From positions 44,568,044-44,632,043 of the forward strand of contig BTRK01000003.1 of the NCBI GenBank assembly GCA_036245805.1: 64,000 nucleotides of DNA, written 5' to 3'. The DNA is from Pristionchus mayeri. Lineage: Eukaryota > Nematoda > Chromadorea > Rhabditida > Neodiplogasteridae. Both the position numbers and the translations under genes were made by a program. Shown piece by piece: positions 19,601 to 28,829 of this stretch; the stretch's first letter is position 1; each line of letters begins with the position of its first letter. The notes below the pieces were generated by a model. It ran no database searches, was not told the origin of the DNA, and saw only the letters and a program-made list of their open reading frames with translations.

Positions 19601-22202
19601 GCTTTAGTGATCGGATTATTCAATACCCTTTGAAACGCTGTTCCGGCTAGTCTGACAACGATTGAGGCCGTGTTAGTTCTCACGGAAATGGCTTCAGATT
19701 TGAATTCCCGCCATCGCGTATCTTCGTTCTCCGTGGAGCTAGAGACTTGAAATGCGACTTTTAGTGTTAAAAGGGACAAAAAATCTTATAAACCAAATTG
19801 CAAGTCTCTTGCTCCACGGAGAACGGAGATACGCGATGGCGGGAATTCAAATCTGAAGCCATTTCCGTGAGAACTAACACGGCCTGAAATTTATTGTTTT
19901 AACAGAATGGTATTGAAGCATGGTTTGTTTTGCAGAAGATCGACGATATGAAGTCCTCGCTGCACCTGGCGGACTCGGCTGTCTCCGGCAGCAAGCACAC
20001 CATCTTCGTCGACGATGAGGAACAAGGTGAGTGAGCCTAACCATAAACCTAAACTTTGAAACCTAAATGGCGCCAGCCTAAATCTAAATTGCCAAGCCTA
20101 AGTTTTTCTCGTATACTAGATGGCTGAAACAGAGAACAGGCGGGCACTGGACCTTGCTTGATATTGCTTTTTCGCCATTTTTGTAAAACACAACAACGTA
20201 GGTTTTCTCATTTACATAAACCTCTACATATAGCGGAAAACTAAGTGAGCTGCATATTACGGCATCGAGCTAGGACCGGTTACTTAATTGTATTACCTGA
20301 ACGCTTGCAGCCCGTTCGTTCGTCCCGTGCGAGTACTCTTATTATATTCTTATTATTATTTTTATCAACAAAACTTCATAGCTCTAGCAACACGAAGTCA
20401 CAAATGAGATTATGCATATGGTAAAGTTACGGTCGTCCAATCAATTCTCAGCCGTTCGTTCGACAATTGTCGTTGCTTACGCTTTCGACCAAGCCGCCTC
20501 CATTATGATAAAAATATATAATATAGAAAATAATTTCCTAATCGCAGCCCGTTCGTTCGACACGTGCGAGTACCTGGACACGGAGGAGTCGCTGCTCGGC
20601 CGCGCCTTCAATCGACCGAGGGAAGAGCAGCTGGTCAAGAACAGCGTCACGGGAGCGACCTCGAAGACGTCAAGGTGGGCTGACTGTTTTTGAAGGCACT
20701 TTCCACTTGTATCGTCGTTAGGTTGCTTAAGATTTGATGTAGGGTAAGCTTGTAGCATGTTAGTAACGAGTAGAAAAGTAGATAATAATAACGTCACGGG
20801 AGCGACCTCGAAGGCTGACGTCAAGGTGGGTTGAGGCCTTAGATTTCTTAAGGCCTGACTTAGATTACTTAGGTTGCGTAGGGTTCTGCATGCAATTAGA
20901 CTGCTTAGGGTTAGATTAAGGAAGGTTAGGAGCGGCTGGTGCAGAACAGCGTCACGGGAACGGCATCGAAGGCTGATGTCAAGGTGGGCGGATCTTATTA
21001 TTTTTGTTTGAATCTCAGATGGTGCGGGGAAAGAATTCCTTGCAAGACATGTATTAGGAAATGGCAGGATCTGTAGAATTGTTGTGCTCAAGCCAATATC
21101 TGGAAATGCGATTTTCCCTTTGTTGCTCTTCATATTTGGATGAAGCTTATATGAAACATTGCTGCTGAGAGGTTTCTCTTAGGAATTTTGCATTTTATAA
21201 AGTTCAAAAAACTGGCAATATTCAAAATATCTTGCTAGCATACTCGGGGTTTCATAAATTTAATAATACTATACGCAGGAAAATCGTAAATATTAATCGG
21301 TTTATACTTTTTTGAAAATTATGTATCATCTCAGGCAGCCGAGGCGCTGCGTCGCACGCAGTACAAGGAGCTGCGCAAGCGGATGCACAGGGAGAAGGAG
21401 CTGAGTGTGGTGGTGGACAAGCTAGAGGTACGGTAGGATCGATTGGCTACTGTAGTTGTTCCGAATAGCTTAGTAAGAAAAGGCAATAAATGTGCGCTCA
21501 ATTTGATGAAATGAGAAAGAAAGTTTTTTAAAAAATAATTTTCAAGACCTGGGACTATTGTGTTTCGTTTGCAGCTGAAGAAGCACCTGGCTGCCTCCGC
21601 CGGCGCCGAGATCAAGCCGAAGATGGTCAAGAAGGGAAAGGTTGGTTTTGTTTTGTTTATTCTATCGCACAATCGCAGTGGAATCAACGCCATTGCGTGG
21701 ACGATGTTATATGGGGTCTTAGGAACTAGAAAGAGCCCAGATGTGTTAGACGTATTTTTTTTGTCTTGAAAATCGCACAGGGATCGTCTTTGTTGCTTGG
21801 ACAGTCTTATATGGAGTCGTAGAAACCAGAAAGGGCCAAGATGGCTTAGCCGGAATAATTTGCATACATAGCCTGTCATCGACAACTTTTTAAAGTTTTC
21901 GTTCATTATCGCATCGAGATCTCTCTTCTATGTAGTGTTGTAGGAACAAGAAAGCGCCGGGATGGTTTAGTCAGAGGAAGTATCGTACCTGGTCATAACG
22001 AATTATGCTGGCAGTGTGTTCCTGCCGTTTTTTTAAACCGCCAAGCAGGATAGATTTATCGTAAATGTTTTTGTTTTACAAAGCAGGAATAGATTTTTCT
22101 TAATATCTGACAAAAAAAGTCCAGTACAACTTTCACAACATTCTTTTTTTGCAGTCGGACAAGGCCGCCGTGTACCAGTGGACGTACGTGAGGAAGAGAT
22201 AA
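16652..22202 (+). CDS. utp11: UTP11, U3 snoRNP / small-subunit processome protein (exon 1 not found)
   Basis: UTP11 acts in the nucleolus in 18S pre-rRNA processing as part of the U3 snoRNP / SSU processome. Recognised coding exons: 16652-16729 (PEARRHLGALEKKKDYKKRA), 17994-18080 (LKKLKKHAMDKNPDEYHHHM), 19124-19237 (LGSIRDLEYVKYHLHRERK), 19936-20026 (SGSKHTIFVDDEEQ), 20548-20674 (GRAFNRPREEQLV), 21335-21427 (YKELRKRMHREKELSVV), 21575-21640 and 22155-22202 (AVYQWTYVRKR, then TAA). The KKKDY, KNPDE, NRPR and RMHREKELSV blocks are in family order. About 234 residues are covered against a usual length near 250, so only about 20 N-terminal residues are missing. All junctions are GT-AG and phases agree except exon 5 to exon 6: exon 5 ends out of phase because of a 4-bp deletion. 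An AATAAA lies at 22387-22392. Confidence 0.9.
18094..18131 (+). repeat. TTGTTA simple repeat in UTP11 intron
   Basis: ttgttgttattgttgttattg and similar hexamer/triplet runs follow the donor of the second recognised exon. This is low-complexity intron sequence. Confidence 0.8.
18179..18203 (+). repeat. Partial copy of UTP11 exon end plus donor
   Basis: acatgagcaactcgcacatg followed by gag and gtgag repeats the last 24 bases of the exon ending at 18080 together with its splice donor. It is a decoy or alternative donor produced by local duplication about 120 bp downstream of the original. Confidence 0.7.
18510..18743 (+). other. Exon-like open frame ending in a UTP11-exon-like tail
   Basis: This open frame of about 78 codons ends ENHHYMMTSCME before gtg, in the same phase and with the same shape as EYHHHMNNSHME before the real donor at 18081. 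The final 40 bp look like a diverged copy of that exon end. The upstream part (MDGKELLLNLKPGKVSTG) has no recognised relative. It could be an alternative cassette exon, or an old duplication now inert. An acceptor-like aatattaatag lies near 18485, but it is weak. Confidence 0.35.
19221..19560 (+). repeat. Three copies of an exon-edge / intron-start block in UTP11
   Basis: The exon end gcacagggagaggaag plus donor (to 19237) is echoed by gcacaaggagaggaaagtt at 19398-19416 and ccacaaggagagaagggtt at 19543-19561. Each is followed by a related intron block (ttctgactggccttgcaaa, attctgactagccttgcaaa, ttccggctagtctgacaac). This is an imperfect tandem triplication spanning a splice donor. Confidence 0.7.
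19665..19885. mobile_element. Small palindromic MITE inside a UTP11 intron
   Basis: Arms 19665-19749 and 19801-19885 are reverse complements over 85 bp with no indel and only two or three mismatches, separated by 51 bp. The outer ends are AGGCCGTGTTAGTTCTCACG and its inverse. The high arm identity suggests a young insertion, and it lies wholly within the intron before the exon at 19936. Confidence 0.85.
20307..20336 (+). repeat. Partial copy of UTP11 exon 5 start plus acceptor
   Basis: gcagcccgttcgttcgtccc followed by gtgcgagtac duplicates the acceptor and first 26 bases of the real exon at 20548 with small changes (cgacacg became cgtcccg). A shorter echo, cagccgttcgttcgac, lies at 20449-20464. 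Using this decoy acceptor would reach a different downstream reading. Confidence 0.7.
20638..20983 (+). repeat. Triplicated end of UTP11 exon 5 with donors
   Basis: The block coding NSVTGATSK...VK plus donor occurs three times: at 20638-20674 (the end of the main exon), 20790-20825 and 20929-20983. Copies 2 and 3 read ...SKADVK before gtggg and join in phase to the exon at 21335. Copy 1 lacks four bases (gctg) and joins out of phase. Copy 3 is preceded by a possible acceptor (ggttag) and encodes ERLVQNSVTGTASKADVK, which resembles a small alternative exon. Confidence 0.7.
21697..21980 (+). repeat. Imperfect three-copy repeat in the last UTP11 intron
   Basis: Blocks of the form atatggggtcttaggaacta, atatggagtcgtagaaacca and atgtagtgttgtaggaacaa, each followed by gaaag-g(c/g)cc-agatg-(g/t)tta, recur at about 21708, 21808 and 21930. 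This is the same kind of local tandem duplication as in the other introns of this gene. Confidence 0.6.
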
Positions 22203-22807
22203 TCGATTTATCGATCGATTGGTAGATCAAGGAGGGCCTCGTTTCATTCATTTGTGATTGTTACTTGTTATTGTTGTCGCATGATCATAAACTGCTATGA
22301 TATTGTAATCGCACTTCTTCCGATCTAACAATAGGAGAACTCAGAATTTATTTGAAATTTTATGTGAAGATGAGATGCAACACACGAATAAATCGGTTCT
22401 CTCATCAGGAATGTAAAGTTTCGATTTTCGATTCCACACCCGGTACTTTGTAGGTTCGCCGAGTTGTCAAGGTAATGATTTACTCGTAGTGTTAATTCCG
22501 CAGTGTATCGTTTCAAACAAAAATCGATTTAATTTCTGCGCCTCGATTGAAATTCGATTACGTTCTCACACCAGTTTCCTTTCGCCTGGTGTTTCGGCGA
22601 TTCAGTATGATCTCAAGTTTGTGGGGCACCCGCAGTTGCGATGCTATCTCAACATCGCTTGGTAAAAAATATCCCAATGGTTCTGTGCTTTACATTCAAT
22701 ACTCACGAGGTCCGGGTAGTGCACAAAAAGTCGGACCTCATTTTTCAAATGAAAAATGGGACACGGTAGGAGGCGGGTTACCGTAGTATATCGTCTCTCT
22801 AAAACGC
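22203..22807 (+). other. UTP11 3' end and spacer to the F-box gene
   Basis: An AATAAA at 22387-22392 is a plausible polyadenylation signal for UTP11, 185 bases after the stop. The rest holds no recognised element apart from a GC-richer section toward 22790. The two genes share strand and are only about 600-860 bp apart, so an operon is possible but not shown. Confidence 0.4.
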
Positions 22808-23065
22808 GTGCTCTCTCGTCGGTCAGAGAAAGTGAGTGAGCACACGGTCTGCCTGCACATCGAGGCAGAGAAGCGCTTACCTAGGGATAGGGTGCGCTCT
22901 AGTCACCGCGGGGTCGAAAACGGCGGGTGGAGGGGAGAGAGAGCGCGTGTTCCGTCCCCTGTACAATTGCGTTGTACAGAGGCCGCGCCTGTGAGCCCTC
23001 GTGATACTATAGCCGAGATGGCCACGTTTTGTATTAATAATTTATACTGCAGAAAGGAGATTGCA

Positions 23066-23533
23066 ATGGACGGACTACCGGATGAGCTAGTGGAGAATAT
23101 ACTTTGCAAACTGGAAGAGGTGAGGAGGAGTACTGGCACTAGCTCGAATGAGAACTATGACGTAATACCGCCTTTGATCTATCAAAGGCAGCATGACGTC
23201 ATAGTTCTCATCCGACCTGGTTCCGGAGTACTGAGAAGAGGGGAAGTGAGGGCAAGAGTAGCAATCGATGAATGATAGAGATCCCGTGGATAAGGGCTAT
23301 CAATTGCTTTGACCTGAATGCAAGTACGAAAGTAGTTTTGAAGAGAGAAAGTAGAGAATGGAAATGTGAATTCGAGGTCTTATATATTCACTTTGCTAGT
23401 TAAATGGCCACAAATGAAATCACATTTATACGAATCTAAACTTTAAAAAGCCGAGTTGAAACCTATATTTGCAGGGTCAGGACAAGCTATCGGCTGCACT
23501 TACCTGCCGACGATTCCTGGTCGCCATTCACAG
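23066..23533 (+). CDS. F-box protein gene, first two exons only
   Basis: F-box proteins bring substrates to SCF-type ubiquitin ligases through Skp1. Exon 23066-23119 codes MDGLPDELVENILCKLEE and exon 23475-23533 codes GQDKLSAALTCRRFLVAIH. Together they form a classic F-box: LPDELxxxIL, then a charged turn, then the xxCRRF helix. Both junctions are GT-AG. The frame is open upstream without a stop to an ATG at 22808, so the protein could start earlier with a basic GC-rich leader. Alternatively tttatactgcag at 23041-23052 is an acceptor just ahead of this ATG. No substrate-binding part was found: transposons begin at 23886. The gene may continue beyond them through long introns or may be truncated. 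Confidence 0.7.
23148..23211. repeat. Hairpin in the F-box gene intron
   Basis: atgagaactatgacgtaata at 23148-23167 pairs with the inverse ending at 23211, meeting at cctttgatctatcaaagg. One arm contains TGACGTCA, a sequence that could be read as a CRE-type site, but the simplest reading is a very small inverted-repeat insertion 28 bp after the donor. Confidence 0.7.
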
Positions 23534-23885
23534 GTATGATTTAAACAAATAAAAATTCTTTAGTAAAAATTTTAAAATTAATAACTGCTATTAACTAACT
23601 GCAATTAGTGTTTGTTTTGACAGGCAAAACTCTTTCTAGCACAAATGGAAATTTGCTGGGCATTTGAGACATTGTTGAAGCACAAAATTTGAAAAAAATT
23701 CAGAGTCTGCATTTTTGAGATTTTGAACATAGGGCTTCGACTAGTCTAGATGACAGCACGAGGAATCAAACCGTGATTGAATTCAGTTCGACATGAACAA
23801 AAATAATTTTTATAAATTTTTGGCAAAGTGTGCAGGAACTGGCGAATTTTGTTATAGTCATTTGTTACAGTCATAATTGTAAGTA
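23534..23885. other. AT-rich DNA after the second F-box exon
   Basis: This is presumed intron. I searched it for a third exon with the GC-rich codon use of the neighbouring exons and saw none. Confidence 0.4.
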
Positions 23886-25469
23886 TTGGGGTGTTTCAAA
23901 AGTTCGTGGAATTTTTATTCGGTGGAACATACAATTCGACGAATTCATTGTCCATCCTAAATGTCAATACTGTTGAATAGAGCAACCATTACACAATCCC
24001 ACAAACCATGGATTTTGCATCAGCTGCTCTCTCCTGTTTTTAAGAAACGATTACGTGAAGGGTACCGAAGTGACCTAACGATACGTTTTCGTCAACATTT
24101 GGTCCTTTATATTCGGCTTCTTCTTAATGATATAATCTCAGGTTCTTAGCTGTTTTATACGTCATGAATAGCTTAATATGTATGCTAAATCCCCCGTGCT
24201 CAGAAAGCCACTTCTAAGTTATTCCTGCTCCGTAAAGCCCTCCCATTCAACTGCCCCACCATCCTTCTTCGTAGTTACAAAGCATATGTCCTTCCCCTCC
24301 TTGACTTTGCATCCCCCTTTTGGAATACACATTACATATCTGACGTTGAGACTCTTGAAATGTTTTCACCCGGCAAGTATTCTATCGTTGTTTCCCCTCC
24401 CCTTCCTATCCTCTTTCCCTACCTTCTTATTCTGATCGCTTGAAAACTCTTGGCCTGCGCCCGCTTACTGAGAGGAGAGTCATAGGAGATCTTTGTATGA
24501 CTCATATGATTATGACTGGTTCTAATATCGTCCCTCGTTCATCATTCTACGTCTACAAACCCCAGCGAGACCGTACCTCTTCCTTTGGTATTAACATTGA
24601 AATGACAACAAGCACCGCCAGATTCCACTCTTTCCCTGTTCGAACATCCCGATGGTATTCTCAACTTCCCGATGTCATTCGCACTGCCCCCAACATCCGA
24701 ATATTTAAGCGTCGAGTGGAAAGCCACCCGATAGTCGTAGACCTTTCTCACCCTCAATGACTTAGGAGAGTCCCCCCCTCCCATCTGCAATCGTTAATTA
24801 ATGTATTCACGGTATCGTCGCGCCTCGGGCGTAGATAAATTATTATTATTATTAAATCTGGAAGGAATCGGTTCACTACTCTTTCTGCAAAAATATATAG
24901 ACTAGATTTTTTCTGAAATTTTAAGATCACTTTTTCGATGCCACGTCATGATCAAAAAACAAATGATATTATATTACCCTCTGAGCTTGCCAAATGTTCC
25001 TTGTACAAAGTAATACTAAGTACTACTAATTATCTCCTATTACCGCATATTCATATCTGGGTTAGACATGATCGCGCAAATAAAGAACCGTTGTTGTTCC
25101 GTTTGAGTATGATCAGTAATGAATGCTAGCACTCATAAAATACAAATACATGGCACTAGTGAAGTACATTTTTAGAATTGAGGGATCATGTATTGTCGAG
25201 CCAGATTGCTAGAGGAATAAAACCTTCGCGTTCTATTGCAGGACAAATATTTTAGACGAAAACGTGTTAGTGGTTCTCTAAAGTATATATATAACATAAA
25301 CTTTTTTTTATAATTCGTGGAGAGCAGCTGATGCAAATTCCTTGTTGTGTTTGATGTGCTAATGGTTGCTCTATTTAATATTATTGACATTTGTGATACT
25401 ACATCAAAAGTTCGTGGAATTTTATTTTCGTCCGAAAAAAAAATTCCACGAACTTTTGAAACACCCCAA
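23886..25469. mobile_element. Mariner-type foldback element, apparently split by a LINE fragment
   Basis: The left end ttggggtgtttcaaaagttc and the right end (inverse, ...gaaacaccccaa) form a mariner-style terminal repeat and are each flanked by TA (23884-23885 and 25470-25471). The arms extend inward: 23961-24149 and 25172-25390 are inverted relatives that even translate to related frames (RATITQSHK... and RATISTSNT...). Between them is a LINE fragment with its own 3' tail, so the LINE probably inserted into the foldback. Near the right end a second inward TIR copy (25404-25425) makes a small extra hairpin. Confidence 0.75.
24190..24855 (+). pseudogene. LINE reverse-transcriptase C-terminal fragment with ATT tail
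   Basis: Two frames separated by a frameshift look like the end of a non-LTR retrotransposon ORF2. The first (about 24195-24385) holds SYKAYVLPLLDFASPFWN, the thumb-region motif. The second (24440-24760) starts LKTLGLRPLTERRVIGDL and ends SRWYSQLPDVIRTAPNIRIF, followed by KRRV, the standard C-terminal signature. A short 3' UTR ends in an (ATT)n tail at about 24838-24855, typical of CR1/RTE-like elements. It is 5'-truncated and dead. The exact clade cannot be assigned. Confidence 0.8.
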
Positions 25470-25478
25470 TATTTTATA

Positions 25479-26632
25479 GGGGTGTCCCATAAGTTCGTAT
25501 ATTTTTTTCAAAAATCATAAAAAAACATTTGACGATCAAAGACCGTATTTAAGCTGTTAGGTAGGTAAACAAAATATTGCATCATGCTGACGTGGCATTC
25601 GTTTGGGATTGCTTCATTCTCTAAGTTTCTACATCGGTTTTAGTGATGTACTCCAATCGCGATTTACGAGCAGTTTTGCTACATTTATTCCGCCTTGACC
25701 GTTCCGCGAAGGAAGCCCATGCAGACCTAGTGCAATCGGAAAGGGGTGGTGCGCCCTCCCTTCCTTTCTGCTACAAGTAGTACTCCCGCTTCAAGAAAGG
25801 GGAGTTTGATCTCGATGATCATCCCCGTTCTGGACGCCCTCCTTCAACCAATCCGATCCCCATTCTCGCTCAGCTTAAGCAAGACAAGAAGCTGAGTGTG
25901 CGCGGCATAGAGAAGGAGATGGGCACTCCCAAGTCCACCGTGGCTCGTAAAATCCATCGGGCTGGGAAGAAGCGAAGCTCCCTTCAGTGATCCCACATGA
26001 CCTCACTCCGGCGCAGCTCAAAAAGCGAGTCGATGTGTGTCGGGAATTGCTCAGCCGCGGATCTCCCCGTGGATGGGCCAACAAAATAATCGCAGTGGAT
26101 CACATACGATAATCCAGAAAGGAGACTTCAATGGGTGGATGCCCACGATCTACTGGGAGATCCTCCCTCCTGGCACCAGCATTAATGCCGACCTATTCTT
26201 TAAACAACTGGAAGAGGTCGCCATCAGAGTCCCTCCTGAACTCCTGAGCCACGGTAAAATCCTAATGCTCATGGACAATGCGAGCCCTCACCATGCAAAA
26301 TTGACTCAGAAGAAGTTGGAGGAGCTGAACATCGAATCCACCGTACTCCCCGGACATCTCCCCTTGCGACTATCATTGCTTCCGTTCCCTGTCTAACTTC
26401 TGCCGCGGAAAAAAATTCAGGAACCGAGATGAGGTTGTGAGGGCATTTGTGGAATGGACTGTCTCGAAGAAACCCGCGTTCTGGAAGAAAGAAATCGAGG
26501 AACTGCACGATCGCTGGAGAAAGGTCGAGGGAAAGAAGGGGGCATATATTGATCATTGATAATTATCAACTGTTGAATAAAGAATACAAACAAAAAAAAT
26601 CAAAAAAATTATACGAACTTAAGGGACACCCC
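25479..26632 (+). mobile_element. Mariner DNA transposon, decayed
   Basis: This 1154-bp element begins ggggtgtcccataagttcgt and ends with its inverse (acgaacttaagggacacccc). It lies between TA dinucleotides (25477-25478 and 26633-26634). This matches Tc1/mariner structure and size. The transposase within is broken. Confidence 0.88.
25640..26560 (+). pseudogene. Mariner transposase pseudogene
   Basis: Segments in all three frames give a mariner transposase in order. First is a helix-turn-helix region ending FKKGEFDLDDHPRSGRPPST (near 25793), then KKLSVRGIEKEMGTPKSTVA. After these come WEILPPGTSINADLFFKQLE and the catalytic-triad block LMDNASPHHAKLTQKKLEEL (near 26270), with a C-terminal FVEWTVSKKPAFWKKEIEEL near 26440. 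There are several stops and frameshifts. The first catalytic-Asp region (the family's DEKW block) appears to be deleted around 26075-26135. It is clearly inactive. Confidence 0.85.
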
Positions 26633-26664
26633 TATATAACGATATCGCTAAAGTCGGGAGGAGA

Positions 26665-26860
26665 GTAACAAATTGTTATCCTCATAACGATACCTCTCCC
26701 AGTCGCTCTCTCCCCGCGAACTCCGCCCCCACCCCTCTTCCCTCCTCCTACCATCTTTTCTAACCCTTCGCGAGTAGTGCGCGCGGAGAGGAGAAGTGCA
26801 AGGAGAGAAAAGCGGGGAAACCGTAACGATATCGTTACGAGGATAGCGAATCACAGTAAC
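26665..26860. mobile_element. Small inverted-repeat element
   Basis: gttatcctcataacgatacc with ctctccccgc on the left is mirrored by gcggggaaaccgtaacgata, ttacgaggatagc on the right. The arms are about 55 bp with mismatches around a GC-rich loop. It is MITE-like; no target duplication was resolved. Confidence 0.55.
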
Positions 26861-27462
26861 ACGCATCCGCAGTGCGGTAACATCAATCCTATATCACTGT
26901 ATTTTCTGTCACAATTCTGACGCCATATCAGGCCGAATTTCTGAGCGTATTTCCACCATTCAATCGAAGCGTTAAAAATTAATTGATTGTTTATGAATCG
27001 AATCGGCCAGCCCATCATTGATAAAATCTATCGTTGGAGTATCTACAACATCAACAACTCGGAACTACCTGGTATGCAATTGCAACACTTGTTCCAATCT
27101 CGCTCTAGAAATTTTAACATATATTAATTGCTTCTAAACTGTACAGTTCGACACACTACTCTTTTTTTAAATTTTCACTTTCACTACTGACGATAAAACC
27201 GGTAACACTCAACAATTCCATTAAATTCCACCATGCAGATGCATGATCTCATCTGAATCAATATTGTAAAAATGATATATTAAAACAGACTATCTGAGAA
27301 AATCAACATATTTCTTCAGCGACTTGGCACAGGCCGAAAATTCGTATTCCTAGTAACTTCACCAATAGGTCGGCCTCCACGAGGGGAACCGACGAGCATC
27401 TCCAGATTATCGATCTGAATCCGCGCGGCAGCGGGCGCGGATTTTGAAAAATTAACTACAGT
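26861..27462. other. Intergenic DNA left of the giant palindrome
   Basis: A degraded copy of the 50-bp dispersed block (aactcggaactacctggtat) lies near 27058. From 27316 the sequence (cttggcacaggccgaaaatt) is an inverted relative of 28855-28990. It is therefore the left end of the same foldback family, lying just outside the palindrome arm. No gene was found. Confidence 0.5.
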
Positions 27463-28146
27463 AACCTCGAAATTTTTAAGAGACCATCCACCAGAAAACG
27501 TAAATAGATCACGGAAGGCTAAAATTCGAAAAAATCTCAAACATTTTTCTTAAAGTGGTCCTCATGAATGCTGATTACCACGCTATATTGGAATGTCTAT
27601 AGGTCGATTTTTAAAAAGTTACAGTAACCCATCCATTTTGGGGTCGAAAAATTTCATATCTCAAAAGTAAATTACTTATAGTTTTCCGGTGTATTTTCAC
27701 CAGTAGAAAACGAATTTCGATGTTAGAGCTTGAGAAAATGCGATTTAAAAAAGATAGAATCCAAAAACTGCTCAAAAAGTGACTTTAGCAGTCATAACTT
27801 ATTTCTATGTGAGCCGTCTTAACCGGAATTAAGGGTTTACAAACTTCAACATGTATCAAGTCTACCATATTTTTTCCAGAATTTTAAAAATGGAGCCCGT
27901 TAGGTTTTTGTGTCCTCAAATCAGCTCCCAAAGAATTGCACAAACCTGAATCACAAGGCGCAATAGAGATAGCTGCCAGATTTTGTGCTATAAATGTAGA
28001 GCACGATGAGCTGAACATTTCATCTGTTGAAAGTGAGCGTTTATCTTTTCGTTGAAGCGCGTTACAGGGCCTAGAAGTTGTCGAGAAACGGCGGTTGAGG
28101 CGCGCGAGTGAGCGGTAAAGGGAGGAGAGGGCGAGGGAGGGCGAGA

Positions 28147-28829
28147 CTCATATTACCGCGGCGTTAGGGGCGCTGCATTCCTTGACAAATTCTAAGACTT
28201 TTTTTACTCCGGAGAGTTCTTTGATCAGATTCCATCTATCGCCGGAAATCAATAATTCCACTTTTATTTCGAACATGCATGCAATTCCCCAGAAATTTTT
28301 AAGAACTCCGACAAATATTATTGTTGATCTAGATTCTGCTTGAGCCGATACATACTTCGGTGGAGAGGCGCGATATAAAATTTGCCGGATGTCAGTTCAA
28401 ACGATTTTTTAATGACTTATGGTGTGCATTTTGGGTTACGGTAAGCGAGTGCAAAAGTTGGACGACTTTTCCTAATTGGTGTATCATAGTCTAAAATCGA
28501 TTTTAAGCTCATGGTACACCAATTGGGAAAAGTCGTCCGACTTTTGCACTCGTTTACCGTAACCCAAAATGCACACCACAAGTCATTCAAAATTCGTTTG
28601 AACTGACTTCCGGCATATTTTATATCGCGTCTCTCCACTGAAGTATGTATTGGCTCAATCGGAAGCTAGATCAATCAACAATTATATTTGTCGGAGTTCT
28701 CGTCCGTAATAAAAGTGAAATTATTGATTTCCGGCGTTAGATGGAATCTGATAAAAAATCTCTCCGGAGTAAAAACGTCTTAGAATTTGTCAAGGAATGC
28801 AGCGCCCCTAGCGCCGCAGTCATAGGAGT
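28147..28829. repeat. Nested diverged foldback inside the left arm
   Basis: attaccgcggcgttaggggc at about 28152 and the inverse ending near 28829 (gcccctagcgccgcagtcat) bound an inverted repeat that meets around 28495. Central blocks gcattttgggttacggtaag and cttaccgtaacccaaaatgc-like partners pair. The arms carry many differences, so this foldback is older than the palindrome that duplicates it (mirror copy at 37968-38650). Confidence 0.75.

Noticed and set aside
23195..23202. TGACGTCA as a cAMP-response element in the F-box intron
   Set aside because: The octamer lies in one arm of a small hairpin insertion; no other promoter evidence.
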